DNA from: Emydura subglobosa
Taxonomy: Eukaryota > Chordata > Testudines > Chelidae
Direction of reading: 5' to 3'
Assembly: GCA_007922225.1 (NCBI GenBank)
Contig: ML679962.1
Coordinates: forward strand, 34,021,563 to 34,085,562
Length of the DNA stretch: 64,000 bases
Shown here in pieces: positions 59,161-64,000 of this stretch; the first letter of the stretch is position 1; every line of letters begins with the position of its first letter. Below the pieces are notes generated by a model. It saw nothing but the letters and a program-made list of their open reading frames with translations, was not told the DNA's origin and made no database searches. A program made the position numbers and the translations under genes.

Positions 59161-62100
59161 CGGATTGATTGTCTGCTTCTCAAGGCAAGTGCACAGCTTG
59201 TATTTGGAACTATGCCCTTGATATCATTGTACTTTAGCTAGTTCCCTGCTGCTAATGTCTGCCAGGGGCTTATTTACTACAGAGTGCCAGCAGTCACTTC
59301 TCTTACGTCACTTCATATATTCTGAACTCATTTCCCAGGCACCCACAGCAACCTGACCTACCTATAAGGTGAAGTATGCTTGCAAGCCCTGTATCTTTCC
59401 TCAGTTGTTCGGTATTCCCTCTTCGCGTGCTGGTGATAAACAGTGACCAGATGTACTGAAACCATGGCATCACTGGGGCATTGCTGTCCCAAAGGGGAAT
59501 GGGAATTCTGAATGAAGGGATGGCCCTTGCAATTCTACAGGCTGCCCAATCATAGTTTGGCATCTTTATTTTAGAAAAACTGCCATATAGTAAGGAGAAT
59601 GGTACAAAATAGGTAATTAAGCCATCCTCTCTTAGAGGTGAGGTGGGGAGGATTTTAAGCTGGAAACATTACTAGTGAGATCTGTTCAGCATTTCCAAGC
59701 TTATGGCTTAGTGAAAAATCTATGTAAGGCCTTCAGATGAGTAGAGAGTTTTAAAAGCAAAGCACACTGACAAACAGTATTAAATAGTGCTTGTTAATAA
59801 CTTCATAAATGCTCTATTTGCCCAGTGAGTTTTTCACTACCAGCATCCCACAAGAGATTTCTTTCCTCTCTGTGTTTCTATTTTCAAAAATGTTTTGGCA
59901 TTTAAGAAAAATTAACCACATATCCCATTAAATCCAGGGTTTAAAATAGACCTACTATGAAAGTGCTCTGCTTTAATGCACCTGATACCAATGAATTAAA
60001 TTACTTATGGATTTTATATCCCTTTTTATAATATATGGTCTTTGTGTATTAAATCACCACCTGGGAAGTTTTCATTATAAAAAAAATAAAATTGGACTTA
60101 AACAGCAAGTTTATGTGATTCTTACAGAGAGAGAATTGTTGTATTTAGATGGTGACTAATCTAATTCACCAGCAGGGCTGGAGGATGCATAAAAGACTTT
60201 TAGACATGTATAGAATTCTATTTTTAGATGTTCAACAGTTTGGAAGACTTTTTTATCCCCAGGACTAAGGACTTTCCTGCCCCCGCCCTCAAGGAATCTT
60301 CTTCAACCCTCCTAGATCAGGATATCTTTGCAGCTCACCAACCCTTCTGACCTTAAAGTCTATGAGTTTGCATCTATGAGCTGGATCACTGCAGAGCCAT
60401 GAGACGCTCCATCTTCCGGTCACGGAACACCTTCTGTAGCCTAGGGAAACAAACCCATGTAGCAGCATAGTAACACAGATGAATGTTGGTTAATTTAACC
60501 TGAAACGATTCATGTCAAATAGGTGAGAGATTGACTATGTGAGTAGCATCATTGTCTATTATCACTATATCTGCTTAGGGCTGCTCTAGTATTTCCTTGA
60601 CTGCAATTAATCTGCAATCTCCCTGCTGCCCGTTCTTTAGTACTCTATTTGCATACAGCAGTTGCTCTTTGGCAATCAAAAATATGAATATTTAGCACCG
60701 AAATGTGTCTGCCAAGGAAGAGGTCTCTGTGGATTGCTCAAGGACAGGAATGGTGAAGTCAATTGAGGAACAGATTAAACGTTGTGCTGGATGCAAGATG
60801 GACCTTTTAAAAACTGATGGAGAATAGGACATATTTTGGCTCGGATTAGGTTTACCCACTAGAGAACCATTCACAATCATCTCTTTTTAAGAGAATGATC
60901 TTATGACAAAACACACACTGACTCTAATGGCACCTTTCAATTATGGCAGGGGCAACAGGCCCTAAAGGGAAAAAGTGTGATGGATTTCTTTGGATGTGTT
61001 TTACAGGATGACTTCAGAAACAGTGGTCGTAAACCATTAGATGGTTGACTATTGTGTACTTGCTTTTAGCACCAAGTAATGGATACTCCCAGATTCTCTT
61101 CTAAAGACAATAAATGTCATGGGGAGGGGAAGAGAGGAGGAAAGAGAAAATGATATTAGAGACTTTATCCTGTTTGGAGTCTCAGATTTAGGGCCCAATC
61201 CTTCTCCAGTTGAAGTCAATGAGGGTTTTATTATGGAATTCAAAGGGAAAAGGCTCAGGACCCTCATCATTCAAGTTAATCTCATTTGTCTAAGGGCTTT
61301 AAAAGGGTAAATGCGGAGCTCAGGAGGATTAAAGAGGTGAAATTCCATTCTCTTAAACGCCAGTGTATCTAAGAAGAGAATTTTGAGGTGAGACTGATCC
61401 ACAGAACTGGGCAAGAAAGTGGAGCTAGAACAGTAGGTAGCCTTCTTTCATATAAATATTTATTTAGGGGTGTATTTTATTGGGGGTAGGGAAATAGTTC
61501 TGGAATTTTGAATGTACATTTTATGAACAACATGGACAAATTATTTGGCTGTCAATTGTCAGCTGTTGTATAATAGCAATTAAGGGTTACAACTCCTTAA
61601 TGAGTATGTTCGGGTCTATTCCCAACTTCCCAGTGTAGAATGTCCTAGGGACATTTTTCTAGCAGGGGAGATTCTCCTGCCCCCCAAATGCAGCATGCCA
61701 ACCCTGACGACGTGTCTGCCTGTCATGCCACTGCTAACTTGTGAACAGCACAACCTGTTCTTGGGCCGTGCTGCTCCTTGCTCAGATTCAGAATGTGGTG
61801 TGTGCGCACAAGTGTGCTGGAAGATCCTACCAAGACTTATCTTCTGCCTTTACTTGTGCAACCTTGTTATGTAGGAGGTCCAACTAGATGATCATGTTCC
61901 TTCCACCCTTAGTCTTATGAATCTTAAAAAAGTGGACACCCCACATCAAAAGCCCATTGTTATTGGTTCACTTGCTGCCATTCCTAAACATGTTCCTGTT
62001 TTGGATATGCTGATTTCCATACTTTTATTGTGGAGGTTTCCTCTAGTTATGCAGCCTTCCATAGCTGTTGCCTTTTAATGCTTTATTTTCCCCCAAATGT

Positions 62101-63602
62101 GAATGTTGGGACCTATACACATCCTAGCCTATGACAGTGTTTAGGTGAGCCACTCTAGATTTTTTTTAAAGAGATCTAAATCATCATTATTGGAGATCTG
62201 TTTTTGCTATTTGCATACCGTCAAGAAGACAGACATTTTGTTGCAGAGGATGCTGTTTAGTATGAGGTCCAAACTCCATGGAAGAACTACCTACAGATAC
62301 AATTTTGGTAACCAGACAAAGTGGCAAAGTGCATCTGGGCACAGGGGAACTTTGCATGTAAATAGTTACACAGCAGGCAGCAGGCATCCTCTGCAAGCTG
62401 GCAGATACACCGAGTTAACTGCCTTAAGCATGCAAAAGAGATTTGGGTCTTTTTTGGCTGGAAAAAGCCACCATGAGCATCGTGGTTCATGGGTGTTAAG
62501 TTCCCTTATGTTTTGCATACACAATGATGTATTTTCTTAACACTTTAATTGGCACTTTTCATGTTTGTTCTCTCTCCATCTGAGAGTTCTGCTTGTACGG
62601 AACAGAGAGCTATATATACTACTGGTGTAAGCAGGTATAGTTTCTTTTGAAATAGATGGAGCTGGTTTCTCAACTCCAGTTTGGCCTGGAGCCTCCTCCT
62701 GCAACCTCCTACTTGGAAGATCAGTCCCATTAACTGCAGTGGGTCTGCTTGCATGTCTGAGGCCTGCTCAAGTGAAAGGGCTGAAACCTGCGGTGCTAAC
62801 AACCACAAAACCCAGGGGCCTCCTAGTTGGGGTTCCCAACCTGACCTGGAGGTGTACAATATCCACACCTCCACCTGGAATCAAAGGGAGATGCAGGCAC
62901 TCAGCACCTCTGGAAATTGGGTCCTGCATGTCTCATGGTGGTCAGCCATACACTGAAACAATCAAATTCACTGGCTACTCATCAGAACTCTAGCCCTTTT
63001 GGGCCAGAGCAAATGGATTCCTGCCCCTTTCCTCTTACTCACTGACCCAAGCTAGAGAGGAGAGAAATACAGTCAAGGGGACAGCTCCATCAGTTTTTTC
63101 CCTGTTGTTTCCATGGGCAGTAGTTTATAGAAGACTAGGTCATGCCAGCAGCCTGAAGTCAAAGCAACCCTCCCCAAGAAAACCCTGCCTGCTGTAAGTG
63201 TAAAAGGATGAGAGCTTATTGAGCCTCTGTAAAGCTGAGGTTGTCAAATCCAGTCTGTTTCTAAACCCAGTGAATTGAAATCATTACAGCAGAAGTCAAG
63301 AGCACAAAGGGAAAAAATAACTCCCTGTGAAGGGCTGGCAATTAAATTTGTGCTTTTAAAGGGCGGAATCCATTTACAAATGTGAACAGGAAGGGTGGGC
63401 TTGTTTTGTACCCTAACAGTTTAGCCTTACTCCCCCTGGGCCTGATTCTCCTCTGCCTGACCTCGGTGTAAATCAGACATTTGCAATGCAGGCAGTAGAC
63501 TTTCACTGGTGCCAATAAGAAAAGTCCGGCTTCATGCTGGGTTTGTCGCAACCAGCGAGCCAGCCTGTGAATAATCATCTCAGTACACGCGGGTGTGTGT
63601 AA
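59161..63602. other. Unique noncoding, AT-rich
   Basis: No gene recognised. A CR1 end lies at 61865-61925 and palindromic repeat fragments at 61190-61270, 62730-62760, 62870-62940 and 63435-63480. 59820-60080 is notably AT-rich, without a known repeat. A 131-codon frame at 62145-62540 is opposed by minus-strand frames and shows no domain. Confidence 0.4.
61865..61925 (+). mobile_element. CR1 3' terminus fragment
   Basis: GGAGGTCCAACTAGATGATC and CTTATGAATCTT form a diverged CR1 end. Only about 60 bp. Confidence 0.6.
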
Positions 63603-63640
63603 GGTGTGTGTGTGTGGGGGGGGGGGGGGTTTTTTTTTTG
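63603..63640. repeat. (TG)n-G14-T11 compound tract
   Basis: A TG run passes into about 14 G and then about 11 T, near the left edge of the CpG-rich block. Homopolymer lengths may be unreliable. Confidence 0.85.
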
Positions 63641-63689
63641 CCATCCCGGCTGAGGGATCCCTACACACTCAGCATATCAGCGGCCAGGG

Positions 63690-63985
63690 AACCAAGCAAG
63701 CTGCTGCAGACTGCAGCCAGCCCCGGCGCCCTCCGCCAGGAAGCAATGGCTGCCGTGCGAAGAAAAAATAAACCAGCGCGGTGTTCTGCCCTGCCTGGCC
63801 CCCTCCGCTCCCCACCGCCCTGCCCGGCGGCTGCCAGTGCCCGCCTCTGCATCTGACCCCCTGGCACTGGGTCCTGCAGACGAGCGCGCCCGCTGCCTGC
63901 CATGGAACCCCGGCAGCGCCAGCGGGCCACAGCGCTCCGGAGGCAACGCTCGCCCGTTCCGGAGCGTGTGTAAACACAGCTGGGA
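63690..63985. promoter_or_regulatory. Short CpG island at the window edge
   Basis: I hand-counted about 26 CpG in 63720-63975, with GC content near two thirds, whereas the rest of the window is CpG-poor. The observed/expected ratio is high (roughly 0.9 by hand). This is the usual signature of a vertebrate promoter. Minus-strand frames stay open for about 90-100 codons through the region and a plus-strand frame (63593-63856) for 87, but open frames are expected in GC-rich DNA, and no domain is seen. The gene it serves may lie beyond the right edge. Confidence 0.5.
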
Positions 63986-64000
63986 TAGGGCCAGTAATCC

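Noticed and set aside
63902..63973. 23-codon ATG-started frame in the CpG island
   Set aside because: Too short to call, and many such frames exist in CpG-rich DNA.
1..64000. CRISPR array, operon, prokaryotic promoter or phage region
   Set aside because: The sequence is vertebrate: no regularly spaced direct repeats, no dense coding, no ribosome binding sites in order. Such features are not expected.

Overview
The window reads as vertebrate nuclear DNA with no protein-coding gene I can defend. The evidence is the interspersed repeat set: CR1 LINE 3' ends and reverse-transcriptase fragments, MIR-like SINE pieces, Penelope-type 3' ends, a degraded DIRS element, Harbinger-type and short palindromic DNA transposons, and several LTR-like blocks with TATA and CCAAT boxes. 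From memory this combination fits a turtle best, with a crocodilian as the alternative. That assignment is recognition, not a search. Most of the window is CpG-poor, and its open reading frames are about the size expected by chance.

Layout. 1-10 kb: mostly unique sequence with a Penelope-type 3' end carrying a hammerhead-like motif (1.35 kb), a MIR-like SINE (2.5 kb), two related LTR-like repeats (5.3 and 6.3 kb) and the C-terminal remnant of a non-CR1 LINE (8.0-8.5 kb). 10-20 kb: a SINE, two more Penelope-type ends, a palindromic element, an LTR-like block with a CCAAT/CCAAT/TATA promoter (14.2 kb) and a 1.4-kb decayed CR1 (17.36-18.78 kb). 20-33 kb: a Harbinger-like element with a trihelix-like coding remnant next to short palindromic transposons, a long poly-T tract, an LTR-like block (28.5 kb) and otherwise unique sequence. 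33-49 kb: SINEs, a short terminal-inverted-repeat element (35.7 kb), a perfect 25-bp inverted repeat (37.2 kb), a minus-strand CR1 with broken catalytic motif (40.4-41.6 kb), a large fold-back transposon (43.5-44.3 kb) and smaller repeats. 49.7-52.7 kb: a DIRS-type retrotransposon with gag-like, reverse-transcriptase and tyrosine-recombinase remnants, followed by a compound GT/GA microsatellite. 54-64 kb: a CR1 3' end, a GC- and purine-rich repeat block, one possible 56-bp spliced exon (59.09 kb), and at the right edge a short CpG island that could be the promoter or first exon of a gene outside the window.

Because no gene is established, there is no pathway to describe. The sequence is best read as an intron or intergenic interval, with several stretches that look like conserved noncoding elements by composition only. 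The points most worth checking are the DIRS remnant, the hammerhead-like motif, the CpG island, the mini-exon and the 25-bp inverted repeat.
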